Positions 23,301 through 29,400 of a stretch of DNA of 64,000 nucleotides are shown here, in pieces; position 1 is the first letter of the stretch, and each line of letters starts with the position of its first letter. The notes beneath the pieces are model-generated. The model saw only the letters and a program-made list of their open reading frames with translations, did not search any database and had not been told where the DNA came from. The DNA is taken from the NCBI GenBank assembly GCA_965247735.1, contig CBDFHN010000002.1:3844001-3908000 (forward strand), in the 5' to 3' direction. Origin of the DNA: JAOXRU01 sp965247735 (GTDB taxonomy: Bacteria > Bacteroidota > Bacteroidia > Flavobacteriales > Flavobacteriaceae). The translations under genes and the position numbers were made by a program.

Positions 23301-25261
23301 GAGGACCAGGTGCTTCCATCTTCACTAAATTCTAAATAGATTCCATCATGGTTAGAATTATTATATTTTGCAGTAATTATTATTTTTTCGCCTCCCGTAA
23401 AGGTGTTTATAAAGCCTAAAGTTGTTTGATTATTGGCATGGGTTCTATATACACTTGTTCCATTTCCATTTGGGACTCCGATGCTATTATTGTTACTGTT
23501 ATTTCTGTAACCTCCAGTATTTGATGTTGCATATTGGGATTCGTCAATAATACCAAAATCACATTGTATTGCTACAGTTATTGTTTTTTCACAAGAGATT
23601 TCTCCTGTAGTATTTTCTACTTGTACGTTTAATGTTATGATTTCGGGTAGTGAAAGGAAAGAGACATCGTTAAGTGTTATTTTTCCCGTGCTTGCATCAA
23701 TGTTAAATGCTGTAACTAATTCAGCAGGGCCAACTATTTTCCAATTGTTTAATGTAGAGGAAGGGTTAGTAGCTGCATCAACAATAGAATTTCCTGGATC
23801 GGAAACACCTGTAAGATCATCTCCACTGTTATTATTTCCAAGAGTGATTGAAAATGATTGGTTATCAGTAATTGTTGGCGGATCTATAAATGAAGCAAAG
23901 CCTCCTTCAAAACCATCTTCTGGAGTAGAATTAGAAGAACCAGTACCATGATTACCACCATTTGCAGTAATATTATAATTTGCAGGAATTGGACCATTAA
24001 AATAAAAAGCACCACCACCACCACCACCACCAGCAGAATGATCAGATGTTGAATTACCACCATTACCACCATTAAGTTCAATGTCTATTGTTCCAGTAAC
24101 AGAAGGAATATCTAAATAAAGTGAACCACCAGCAGCACCACCAGAAGAACCATCTCCTTTTGTAGATTGTGACCCGTTAGTACCGTTAGCAATTATTTCT
24201 CCTGGACCACTTATAAGTGTACTTGCAAAAATAAAAATGATTCCTCCACCAGTACCACCTATAGCAATACCACCGTTATTACTATCTCCGGCACCACCAC
24301 CACCACCCATATAGAGTGGTCTTGAAGCTGTAGTTTCTTTTCCATATGTATTTGAACAGATGTCATTACCAGCACCTCCAGAGCCTGACCTATCTAAAGT
24401 GTCATCTCCACGGTACTCACCACCACGACCTCCAAGACCTAGGTTACCACCACCAGCACCAGCAGTATTATGATAATTTCCAGCCCCACCACCATTGGCT
24501 TGCTTACCTTTTTTTCGGTCTCCAACAGCAGAAAATTTTGCTATACCTTCTCCTTTTTGGGCTCCAGTGAGTCCCACAAACCCAGCTGTAGTATAATCTG
24601 TAGTATTAATGCTTCCTCCTCTAAAACCTAATCCAGAGGCATCGATATCTGCATTTAACGTTAATTCGTCTGCATAAATAACAATAACTCCACCTTTGGC
24701 TCCATCAAAAGCTAATCCAGAAATGGTTGTATTTACTGTAGTATTTGTGCTAATAGAGTAGTCTGGAACTTTTATGATTTGTACGGTTCCATTTGCATCA
24801 TAGGTTTTTGTGATAGCACCAAAAGAAATGGTGTTTCCAGCTATGCTAGCTATAGTTACCAATTCAAAGTTACCAACATCATTATAACTTATAATGTCTC
24901 CGTAAGAACTAGTATTAGTAGTATTAATAGTTGCACCTTGCATTTGGATAATCATAACTAAATCTCCAGAACTAAATGCAGTAGCATTATCTACAGTAAA
25001 ATCTGTTCCTGAAATGGTATTTACGGCTGCATATGAATTTATGGTGCCGCCAATAGGACCAAAAAAGGACTTGTTTTCCTTGGAAAAAGGATATGATTTA
25101 GCATTTTTAATAGCAGTGTTTTTAGCTGTAGTTATTACATTGCTAAAAACTCCGTATTCAAAGCCGTTTCCTATAGTATTGGTATTTGCCCTATTGAGAA
25201 AGGAAAGACTAAATATAAAAAGTAAAAATATTTTTTTTAGTAAGCTACCTAAGTTTTTCAT
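7934..25261 (-). CDS. Giant T9SS type B surface adhesin B (SprB-like), 5775 aa
   Basis: The protein starts with a signal-peptide-like N-terminus (MKNLGSLLKK, hydrophobic core to about residue 25). About residues 60-430 form a Gly-rich domain with many GGGG runs. A jelly-roll-like region follows, then from about 810 four units of calcium-binding type-3 repeat plus a ~145-residue WHG module (starting near 840, 1120, 1397, 1674), a discoidin-like module (about 1940-2120), more D-x-D-x-D repeats, a short SdrD-B-like module (about 2395-2480) and another jelly-roll-like module. From about residue 2648 to the end lies a stalk of Cys-containing SprB-type repeats (pattern C-x-G-x-x-G-x-I with G-x-Y-T and D-x-x-G-C) interrupted by a lectin-like insert. 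The last ~85 residues (MYFSPNGDGKND, FDRYGR, GSWDG, G-D-Y-W-Y) are the type B CTD that directs T9SS export. Function as an adhesin, perhaps in gliding, is inferred from SprB. Confidence 0.93.
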   Translation of the reverse strand: MKNLGSLLKKIFLLFIFSLSFLNRANTNTIGNGFEYGVFSNVITTAKNTAIKNAKSYPFSKENKSFFGPIGGTINSYAAVNTISGTDFTVDNATAFSSGDLVMIIQMQGATINTTNTSSYGDIISYNDVGNFELVTIASIAGNTISFGAITKTYDANGTVQIIKVPDYSISTNTTVNTTISGLAFDGAKGGVIVIYADELTLNADIDASGLGFRGGSINTTDYTTAGFVGLTGAQKGEGIAKFSAVGDRKKGKQANGGGAGNYHNTAGAGGGNLGLGGRGGEYRGDDTLDRSGSGGAGNDICSNTYGKETTASRPLYMGGGGGAGDSNNGGIAIGGTGGGIIFIFASTLISGPGEIIANGTNGSQSTKGDGSSGGAAGGSLYLDIPSVTGTIDIELNGGNGGNSTSDHSAGGGGGGGAFYFNGPIPANYNITANGGNHGTGSSNSTPEDGFEGGFASFIDPPTITDNQSFSITLGNNNSGDDLTGVSDPGNSIVDAATNPSSTLNNWKIVGPAELVTAFNIDASTGKITLNDVSFLSLPEIITLNVQVENTTGEISCEKTITVAIQCDFGIIDESQYATSNTGGYRNNSNNNSIGVPNGNGTSVYRTHANNQTTLGFINTFTGGEKIIITAKYNNSNHDGIYLEFSEDGSTWSSQTALINGFSQSNYTDFEFTIPTSFTGNYKYIRTQGEGSDTYLNIDAVRVGTPYCSTCPAGVVAPNLSTVSAFNTCATHTIDLTTLTANNTPANTTLTWHTATPATDANLVPDPLAVLTGYYYAAFYSSAETCYSGLDGNATTRVLADGDNDCDGVPNNVDIDDDNDGILDRDEQNCEALKTTEIGILNWHGTAAADITNPTLSTIYLTGANWANAYSDETFSLPIRMEGTLTYATSGMIGFLPISNAETTNAWQDNGYKFQFNPSNGMNVRNGTNSAGWHNPSPIGKTFIIAITKNGHVTYSHDGTIIYEAVVPIENYKVTISRGNFVITDLSITSLDEECINIDTDNDTIPNHLDLDSDDDGCSDSVEAGNTLVGNNNISSFNTGTDANSNGLLDQFENGTTGTINYTETNHLTIDDTLDVCADTDGDGIGDILDLDSDNDGILDEDEQDCTATTTINPTDLTWHGPGSLNISSPSANTIVATGTTWSTAYSDETFSLPFKIEGTISSATNGMIGFLPVSGTELTTNHWNDGGYKLQFNNSSGIYIRHGTKTAGWYAPSLVGQKFTLAIDINGQMSYSRDDVIIYSNVVPVEDYRISITRGPFTITDFTVQIQKEYCANIDTDGDLTPDHLDLDSDGDGCSDSVETGNTPPSNNNISTYNTGTDANANGLLDVFENGTMGTINYSPANHLTTDNLISACDDFDNDGVGDALDLDSDNDGILDIDEQNCEVITTIQAEDLDWHGNAAPNVIASSGTTLTVSGSRWGTAYSDQTFSLPIKIEGTLTAAGHGMIGVLPLSESEATSNTWSDGGYKFELNASNGMYIRHGSTNGGWKTPSLLGKKFTLDISKTGLMTYSNDGTIVYSGTIPVEKYKIAISRGAFTVSDFIISTFHTICDPIDTDGDLTPDHLDLDSDDDGCSDSVEAGNTSIANNNISTINSGTDANNNGLLDIFEDGTTGNINYTHTNHLTIDDQQSACTDTDGDGISDLMDLDSDNDGILDKDEQECNAFSLSPTNLTWHGPAASNISHPTSTSITVTGSAWSTAYSDQTFSLPVIMEGTMTSATRGMIGFIPVSNTEVTTNTWNDGGYKFQFNNSNGMYVRHNTNNSGWVGPSLIGNKFRLEIDETGRMTYSNNGTIIYSGPVPIEDYKITITRGAFSISDFSIFNNSDTCTNIDTDGDTTPNHLDIDSDGDGCSDSVEAGNTLAINNNIITMNTGIDANNNGLLDVFEDGTTGTINYTATNHLSISDQLDACTDTDGDGIGDLIDLDDDNDGILDAIEMEACENDNLIAPTAIDSYSSTFNGANAPNSFNGAGLTGDGITAIHSTSNSNQFRLPHQVTTGWIKYDIPSGSNINGVAIWVTDLTSAGEDGPLKDFTIEVTYNGGTDTFISQEFSTIIANLGKAQLFYFQNALNDVTSIKVNILSGWIGSGTSFTSSDNRATPSSYNLGLAEIRVLCTPTAIDTDGDTIPNHLDLDSDGDGIPDNIEAQQTITYLAPSGTIDSNGVYTNYTGGLTPIDTDGDEIPDYIDTDADSAQGNDNAEAALTLSNVDADTDGLDDAIDTDDANFAPVNAGITDVLTAYPNNGEDVDWRTQCPNGIIELDPSFVVSTAGSNTFGAASNLNGEPNGSIARLWTTITYDKTIDFGEIKSANTKITFYQRSYSGYDNTYTISYSTNNIDFTLDPAIGTASSTSVIPETIIASKKFRYIRLTGNKSNSYVGFDAVSVNNETCVMYTAEVFHDSGLGGGTYNDNIKNGTEGPLGLPTEMFINVINSSNAIVHTAPIETDGTYKIPELVDGNYTLIITDDNTSIVASLPEFWFHSLSGSGNYTISVASGLVTTPSTIPLLGIYLCGQEIIISSAYAISSSGSTTWGGTADGAANSPDGVYQNVYNTGTGHQTIVEFADTFTGGQSIEVWAKQYTSSYTAGFTISFSENGSTYTANSAEINGLTHTLFKKVKYNIPTSLTGNYKYARIQGVGGTTLLLIDAVKVNLPLEFSTPKVRTILTVKDGLGTSLENTNIALGTDFFYHIDFQNVGFDNIQDLNIVFDLADNVEVNLADITAPSEVTPSYDAANHRLQFVVANSIVEFGDPSYNIKIKATLAAGCEKYREVCANEIKAQTLSSYKGLNNTAQINDIPSVKGLDTCDIPIEGTTDFNIDLLSDCEFKREEILCGGSLLLEAGTGFDTYVWKNSLGATVGSTSSYTAIIPGVYTVSVTSTCLNYTEEITVVNFGGNITNPVLNYADDTALCPNDGTVLPKLLLCGINDTRLIETNILSADSVEWQKLDETSCTSPLEDKCANRDNSCWTTFFTGTNYTVADAGKYRLKVNYQNGCFNFHYFNIYKNDLDPSVTVKNMICGNPGSITIGNVPTGATGYEFSLNGTDYATTNPIAITTENNYTVYLRRIGHTPGECIFTEDVLVEKLDISVDVFPTHIKCKGEKGSIRIHANGVEPQYFFKLIQGANTVGDSGPKPDKDFTFDNLNGGLYTIEITTDDGCTKTIVDYEIEDSGDLNATIDTAPITCVDGRVIASATGGTAPYQYAIYSYNGTVDFDVNNPDPAKLQTSTDFDITLAGTYQIAVMDANGCIEISAEKDVIQDTPPEFTVAVTDITCFVANVHTGIITVNVSDAHGGLISYSIDGTSFQNTNIFTNLPAGPYTVIVRKELGGTICDYTDNVTITSPDTALSAYAGILENVICSGVAETAKVAITNANGGIGPYEYSFDGGVNYSTTSNTDLPVGNHNLFIKDSAGCTFAMTVTIFAPPIAPSIIIDTTYNCDGTGEATFTISDSNLNYFYELDGSPNTPADSNVFSDIAVGNHTITLNYLSKEIITSNILFVEDFGVNQDASLATISPAFCFETQNSSNSCGTNNEIIDSGEYSITHTIVNPETDWVTATDHGNQPSWGKFLAVNIGNTTTGEIMYRNTITNIISNRNISLSINALNLLKSTASGLDPDLTIQLVNSSNVVVAQTTSGAIAKNEMWNVITLDADPGANISLDLVIRTNSSGAIGNVIALDSFEVFQAPEECYAQKDLIFDIEGGKELQASTTALSDLSCNGTSDGSITFKVSNFDAIDGFEYNLNGGPYTTSTNSIVNITGINTTSITVIVRDINDTSCAITLNETINEPTVLTASSTITSPNSCNNGATITATAAGGTPTYSYQLEDDLGGIITSFQANNFFSDIIAGDYTIRVMDSNSCETTTTITINPINDITFTTLSTPCYSGANNGSIQVDITAGNGDYTFSISGPTGPWVVPTPATAITHTFPNLSAGTYTIDVHDKLGCTGTQQVITINSLLAATVITTDVSCNDGEIAVTATGGDNNYVYAYKKRAIPATPETVTPADFGTSDSHAVITADAGTYDVFVRDHSGGTGFCEFTKTVVINAAPALTINSIANAPKCFGENGAIQLDITAGDGPFDIALTDVDHAGANNATITSTTTITHAFNNLPAGDYTIAVTDVYGCIKNSATITIIDPDLLEATLAPKHPAVCGDPDPLENGFMFTAYPDYTAAGLTMQFSNDGGITWVTPGALGTTYTFVGFLPGATVNPAMRTINGGGIQQCIKIFDPYEIPFPLRDLFPIANPEGDCNDGMNVRVDQYGGTGPFEFSYDLVNWFPAVATTPPSRTFSNLIPGRDYTFYLKDLADNCIVQNSSDVYANLPPLDMQIAFFEKPTCAGGNTGEITFEITDADGTHEDLIRWGLYDEATDLIVQNSAVNLNYAPGAVLFTVNNLAAGKYYLKAIQVDGTSTDTCIGGSKDIVISQGAAITGTPALVSGITCDTSGFINVPDITGGWGSFTYTISSTNFTADIVSTDSNVALPYANLVNTSLTTFIASVTVVDQYGCTPLPINLGDVTVTVAQPGAIDSVVTNNCTAPYSIVVTPTPGPDYVYSIDNGITYFDNAGVFNDVTTGTHNVIIKDKITGCTVTHSVSTIIYPAFEATAIPTTLLGCASDAQVTISVSNGAGDYAYEVSGDATVARTNFVGDETTINIIADGNYTITVYDNNRATCPDIVIPVKIETAIMPTIAIDTFEDVDCFGNNNGSISVSTTDEGYGPYVFTIIATDGTLLGAAIVPTTTTNNTAVFTGLAPTTAGGHTIQVSATNACTLTIDQAISEPAAIVLPALILTSYSCAAGNTADQITVSIDETAIIGGSAPFVSYEFVYDNGTIPNTIQKGASTSFIVPDRIGGTVTLTVTDANGCMATSPVIPIPNYDELLSITINTTDAISCTNAGEDISIAVSSTNNNTSKFEYSVNNGTSWSTTNTFDDLAIGAHAFLVRHTDTGCTLSIAHDVADPNTTTVVVSKISDVACVGENGAITIDVQDPNYTSGYSYEIFDAVSGLTTGIMGTGTTNIISAAISVPAGNYSVSVIQSALPECTNTHNFQIINPPSGVLVFDSLAEINPVTCTNDQGAILAQAIGGWGITQYQFVNKDTGATLQDYSVINTLGNLAAGNYTVNLKDEQGCVESQDITLSPTIPISATANQTDFLLCNGDKTATLEVTASGGEGNFVYALIRNGVLSSSQQLSNTFTNLDAGTYAVVVTDGWACNITTTPDITIVDPTPIIPIPSITTVLGCATLAEVTVTASGGTGPYTYSDNGITFQTSPVFNKGVGNYNFYAKDSNGCVSDSSSQIAINAVVPLAIILNTDLAKVNCTDQNTAILSADVTGGLGDYEYELLDGSNNIIGTRQVDKTFINLAAGTYKIKVYSKDCDDTSLAFTIDNPAPLVYNDPVVANVTCAGANDGRIVFDVTGGTGTIKYAISPNLSQFDTKNEFTDLAPGNYQIIIVDENGCLPIYVDIAITEPLPLDATIINIEQELCAGDADASFDVEINGGTAPYATSLNSSNDDDFILNRTVFTGLEGGETYDVYIKDANGCVTSTSITLDAPVDLTAEVGVIYECQEDNVSLANTVTITIAAQFANDVIYTLDGDSTTEQLENTFHNLSPGAHTISIIHSNGCINDQVTFTIQDNPEPLVLQLSDSEINTIIANANDGGGDYLYSFNGEPFSSESIYLIEATDTYSVTVKDAYGCTATEEIFVEFIDVEFPMYFSPNGDGKNDLWKPKNLETYPNVIIKIFDRYGRNIKTFGKDGSWDGVFKNANLPSGDYWYTIGLNREDDSREFIGHFSLVR
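19440..22800 (-). repeat. Four ~830-bp tandem modules in giant B (type-3 repeat + WHG module)
   Basis: The coding sequence for the S-D-S-V-E-A-G-N-T stretch recurs near 22200, 21365, 20535 and 19705, a period of 828-835 bp. Each unit encodes two Asp-rich calcium-type repeats and one ~145-residue module recognisable by W-H-G, A-Y-S-D-x-T-F-S-L-P, M-I-G-x-x-P, G-Y-K and I-x-R-G-x-F. These are tandem protein-coding duplications. Confidence 0.85.
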
Positions 25262-25413
25262 GGTGTGGTTTATGTGAAGAATTTGTAAACAAATTCAAAT
25301 GAAAAAGCATAGTCAATCTAGTAGTTATAGTTATGAGATCGTATCGATACTCAAGGCTTGTTTTTTGGTTTTTTTATGGGATATGTATTCATTTTTTTTA
25401 TTTTATAAAAGGA
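25262..25413. other. Gap before giant B with short perfect palindrome
   Basis: This 152-bp gap separates PorP/SprF-1 from giant B. It contains the perfect inverted repeat GAATTTG-TAAA-CAAATTC at 25279-25296, ending 18 bp before the giant B start, which could fold over or near the translation start or bind a regulator. No clear TAnnTTTG promoter is seen. Confidence 0.4.
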
Positions 25414-26382
25414 TTAATCTCTAAGGTTAGGACTAGCTGTACATTTACAATTACTAGCACCTTGGAAAAGATCATAGCCTAGTGTTATCATATGCGTACC
25501 TCTGCTATAACTTTGGATTTCATTAAAATTAATTTGAAAACCATAAGCGACATAGAAGTTTTTCTTTTTTAAACCTACCATTGGAATTACTGCTAGTGGA
25601 TCAAAAAATTCATCGTTTATAAACCGAAATGAAACTCCAGCCCATAAATAGTCTTCTATATTTTTAATTTTTCTGTATTTAAAATTAATATCAGTAGTAG
25701 ACCTCCCATCACTTTCAAAATATTGAATTAATACAGAAGGTTCAAACTCTACATCATACCTTCCTTTTCTAAAAATATATCCAGAATAGAGGTAATATGC
25801 ACGTAATTTTGTCGGCTCATTTTCTGTAATTGTTTTTAATTTTTTACTAAGAATGTTTGCTGAATTAAGACTTATATAAAACGAATCGTGTCTGTAAAGT
25901 AGACTAATATCAAAATTGGAGTTTGTATCTTTAAAATCACCATCTTCTGCAACAGGGTCAATTCCAAATCCTCCTTGATTGCTTAAATCTATTTTGAATT
26001 GTGTAAATTTATATGAGATTCCAAAAGATAAATATTGATCTGGATCTTGGTTTAATGTCAAATGATGAGCAAAACTAAACTGCCCTCCAAACTGTGTTGT
26101 GTTTCCGTTTTTATCATTAAAAAGGAGAATACCTGCTCCCGATTTGTTTGAAATACGCCCATCTATAGCAATAGCCTGAGTATCGGGTGCGTCTTTAACT
26201 CCTACCCATTGAGAGAGTCCATTAAGTCTAATTTGAATATTGTCTCCAATTCCAGCAAAAGCTGGTGAAATTAAAAATGGATTATCACCCATATATTGTG
26301 AATGAATAGGCAAGTTGTATTCCTGACTGAATCCAAAATGAACAAAGAATATTATGGCAATAATTGCTATTGTTTTTTTCAT
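25414..26382 (-). CDS. PorP/SprF family type IX secretion membrane protein (PorP/SprF-1)
   Basis: This is a 322-residue protein with a short Lys-rich start, a hydrophobic signal peptide ending about GFSQ (residue 19) and the family's N-terminal pattern YNLPIHSQYMGDNPF-LISPAFAG. The body is beta-strand-rich and most of it is nearly identical to PorP/SprF-2. It begins only 19 bp after the giant A stop codon, so the two genes are almost certainly co-transcribed, the same arrangement as sprB-sprF. Members of this family are needed for export of type B CTD proteins, so the likely role is as the outer-membrane partner for giant A. The C-terminal tail (C-K-C-T-A-S-P) differs from its paralogue and could carry partner specificity, which is a guess. 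Confidence 0.93.
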   Translation of the reverse strand: MKKTIAIIAIIFFVHFGFSQEYNLPIHSQYMGDNPFLISPAFAGIGDNIQIRLNGLSQWVGVKDAPDTQAIAIDGRISNKSGAGILLFNDKNGNTTQFGGQFSFAHHLTLNQDPDQYLSFGISYKFTQFKIDLSNQGGFGIDPVAEDGDFKDTNSNFDISLLYRHDSFYISLNSANILSKKLKTITENEPTKLRAYYLYSGYIFRKGRYDVEFEPSVLIQYFESDGRSTTDINFKYRKIKNIEDYLWAGVSFRFINDEFFDPLAVIPMVGLKKKNFYVAYGFQINFNEIQSYSRGTHMITLGYDLFQGASNCKCTASPNLRD

Positions 26383-26401
26383 AAATTAAATACGCTATAT
26401 A

Positions 26402-29400
26402 TTATCTAATTAAAGTGAAATGGCCCATAAACTCTCTGGAATCATCTTCTCTGTTAAGTTTTATTACATACCAATAATCACCTGTTGGAAGAGTGGTATT
26501 TTTAAAGAGTCCATCCCAAGAACCATCTTTTCCAAAGCTTTTGATATTTCTACCATAGCGGTCAAATATTTTAATGCCTACATTTGGATATGCTTCTAGA
26601 TTGTTTGGCTTCCAAATATCATTTTTCCCATCACCATTAGGGGAGAAGTACATCGGGAATTCTACATCTATAAATTCTATATAAAGTTCAGCCGAGGTTA
26701 TACATCCATAGGAATCTTTTACTTGAATAGTATAGGTATCCGTAGCTCTAATCATAAATACATTTTCTGTAGTATATGAAGCTCCCTCAAAACTATAGAG
26801 ATAGCCATCTCCACCACCACTTGCCGTAGCTGTAATAGTATTGATATTAGACTCTGTAAGTATTAACGTTAATGGAGGAGGAGTTTCTTGAATGGTAAAC
26901 TTCACCTGATCATTAATACATCCATTAGCATGTGTAATTGTTAGAGTATGCTCACCTGAACTTAAGTTTTGATATACAGGCTCTAATTGTTCGGTGGTGA
27001 TATCTCCATCCAGAACATAAATAACATCGTTTGCAAATTCTGATGCAATACCTATTGTTACCGTATTGGCTAGGATGCTTGTGTCTTCTTGACATTGGTA
27101 GTCAATAATAATATCTGCACTTAAGTCTACCGATGGATCTAGCATCATAGTTGCACTTGTAATGCAATTGTTGGCATCTTTAATAAAAACATCATAAGTT
27201 TTGCCGCCTTCAAGACCAGTATATATGGTTTTATCTGCAACAAAAGCACTGTTATCCGTGGTATTTAGACTTGTAGCATATGGTGCTGTTCCTCCAGTGA
27301 TAATAATTTCAAAACGGCCATCAAGGTCACCAGCGCACAATTCTTGTTGCACATTAATAAATTCTCCTTGTATTTGTGCTGGTTCTGTTATTGTAAAGGT
27401 TCTAAAGATTGGTAAACAACCATTTTCGTCAATAATAACAACATCATAATCTCCTGGTTCAAGGTCTTTAAATTCACTTTTAATATCAAATTGAGTTAAA
27501 TTAGGAGATATTGAGTATTTGATAACACCTGTACCTCCAGTAACATTAAGTTTAATACTTCCATCATTTGCCCCAAAACAACTTACTTGTATTATTTCTG
27601 GATCGCTATAAACTATTGGATCTGGATCTGTAATGATAATTACATCAGAAGAAAGACTACAATCTTTACTGGTAACGTTTATTTTATAAGTTCCTGATGG
27701 TAAATGAGCAAAAGTTGGATCTGTTTGTGGTCCTTGTATATTTGTACCTGTACCATCAACCAATTCGTATTGATAATCGCCTAAACCTCCCATTACTGCA
27801 GCACTTATTATTGCCGTATTTTCACCAAAACAATTAATTTTTGCTAAGGATTCGTTTATATCAATTACTAATGGTGTTATAGGACTAATTACAAGCTGTG
27901 ATGATACCTCAGAAATACAATCGTTTTGATCTTTTGCATAGAATTGGTATCCTGCTGCATCAGCTGGTTTTGAAAATACATGGTTGGCTGCTGCCACTGT
28001 TGTAAATGTAGTACCATCATCACTAAAGAAATATTGTCCTGTTCCTCCAGTAGCTGAAACTGTAATTTCTGCTAAAGTAATACAACCAAGTTCTTTGGTG
28101 ACTGTAGCATCAATAACAACTGTACTTGGAAGGATAATTGTAATATTTGGTGTGGTTGTAACATCACATCCCCAACCATCGGTGACTTGTATAAAATAGC
28201 TTCCTGCTCCTAAGTTGTTAAATGTATTGCTGTTTTGAGAAATAGAAGAAACGCCATCTTTGCTTAAGATGTATGAATAAGTACCTTCTCCACCACCGGC
28301 AGTAACTGTTATTGTAGCCGTTTCATCTTCTGGACATAATAATGTTCCGTTAGATAATGCTGCTGTAGCGGTAAGCACTGGTGTAGCTTGAAGTTCTATA
28401 TCTTCAGAAACAATACATCCTTTTTCATCTTTTACATTTATGGTATAATTGGCAGCTGCTAAACTAGAAAGGCTACTTACACTACTATATGCTTGTAGTA
28501 TTGCACCAGAATCTTTATTTACAAACTCGTAAGTAAGGATTCCCCATCCGCCAGTAGCTTCGGCTAAAAGCACACCTTTATCATTAGTACATGTTACTGG
28601 AAAATCTTCCTTAGCTGTTAATGTTAGTGCTCCACTTGGAGGATTCAGTATTTGGAATCCTGATGATTGATCACATAATGGATTTGCATCTTGTACTACC
28701 TTTGCATAATATGATCCTGCAGGAACATCGATATTGGCAGCGCTAACTGATCCCAAGATCCCTATTGATAGATCTGTTGCGGCATCAAATAGTTCATAAG
28801 AATAAGTTCCAGTATAGGTAGGATCGCTTGCACTAATAGTAATAGCACCATTTTCTCCTACACATTTTAGATCGCTAACATTGGTAATAGTAATGCTAAA
28901 TGTATTTGGATCACTTACATTATGTGATACAGGGAATAAACATCCAGTATCTATATGTTTTACTAAAAAAGAATGCCCGCCAATGGCTAAATTATTAAAA
29001 ATAGGAGAGGTTACCCATGAGGTACCATTATCATCACTATATTCAAATTTACCAGTATCATTGTTTGTAGAAACCACATCAATAGTAATATTCTCTCCTG
29101 TATTTGTACATGATATAGGAGTTGTTATTGTTGTAGTAACACTTTGTAACTCATCATAAGGAGCAATAGGAACAGATGTTGTCTGCATACAGCCTTTGTC
29201 ATCATAGACCTCAACAGTAACAATACCTCCACTGGTATCCGTGACTATAAAAGAAGTACTTGTACCATTTTGAGTAGCAATGTTTGTAGGGCCATTATCA
29301 TAACTAAAAATATAATTGACATAAGTACCTGAGCCACCTATAATGGCCGTATCGTCAATACTAACATTAATTTGATTGACCGTATTTCCAATTGAACAGG

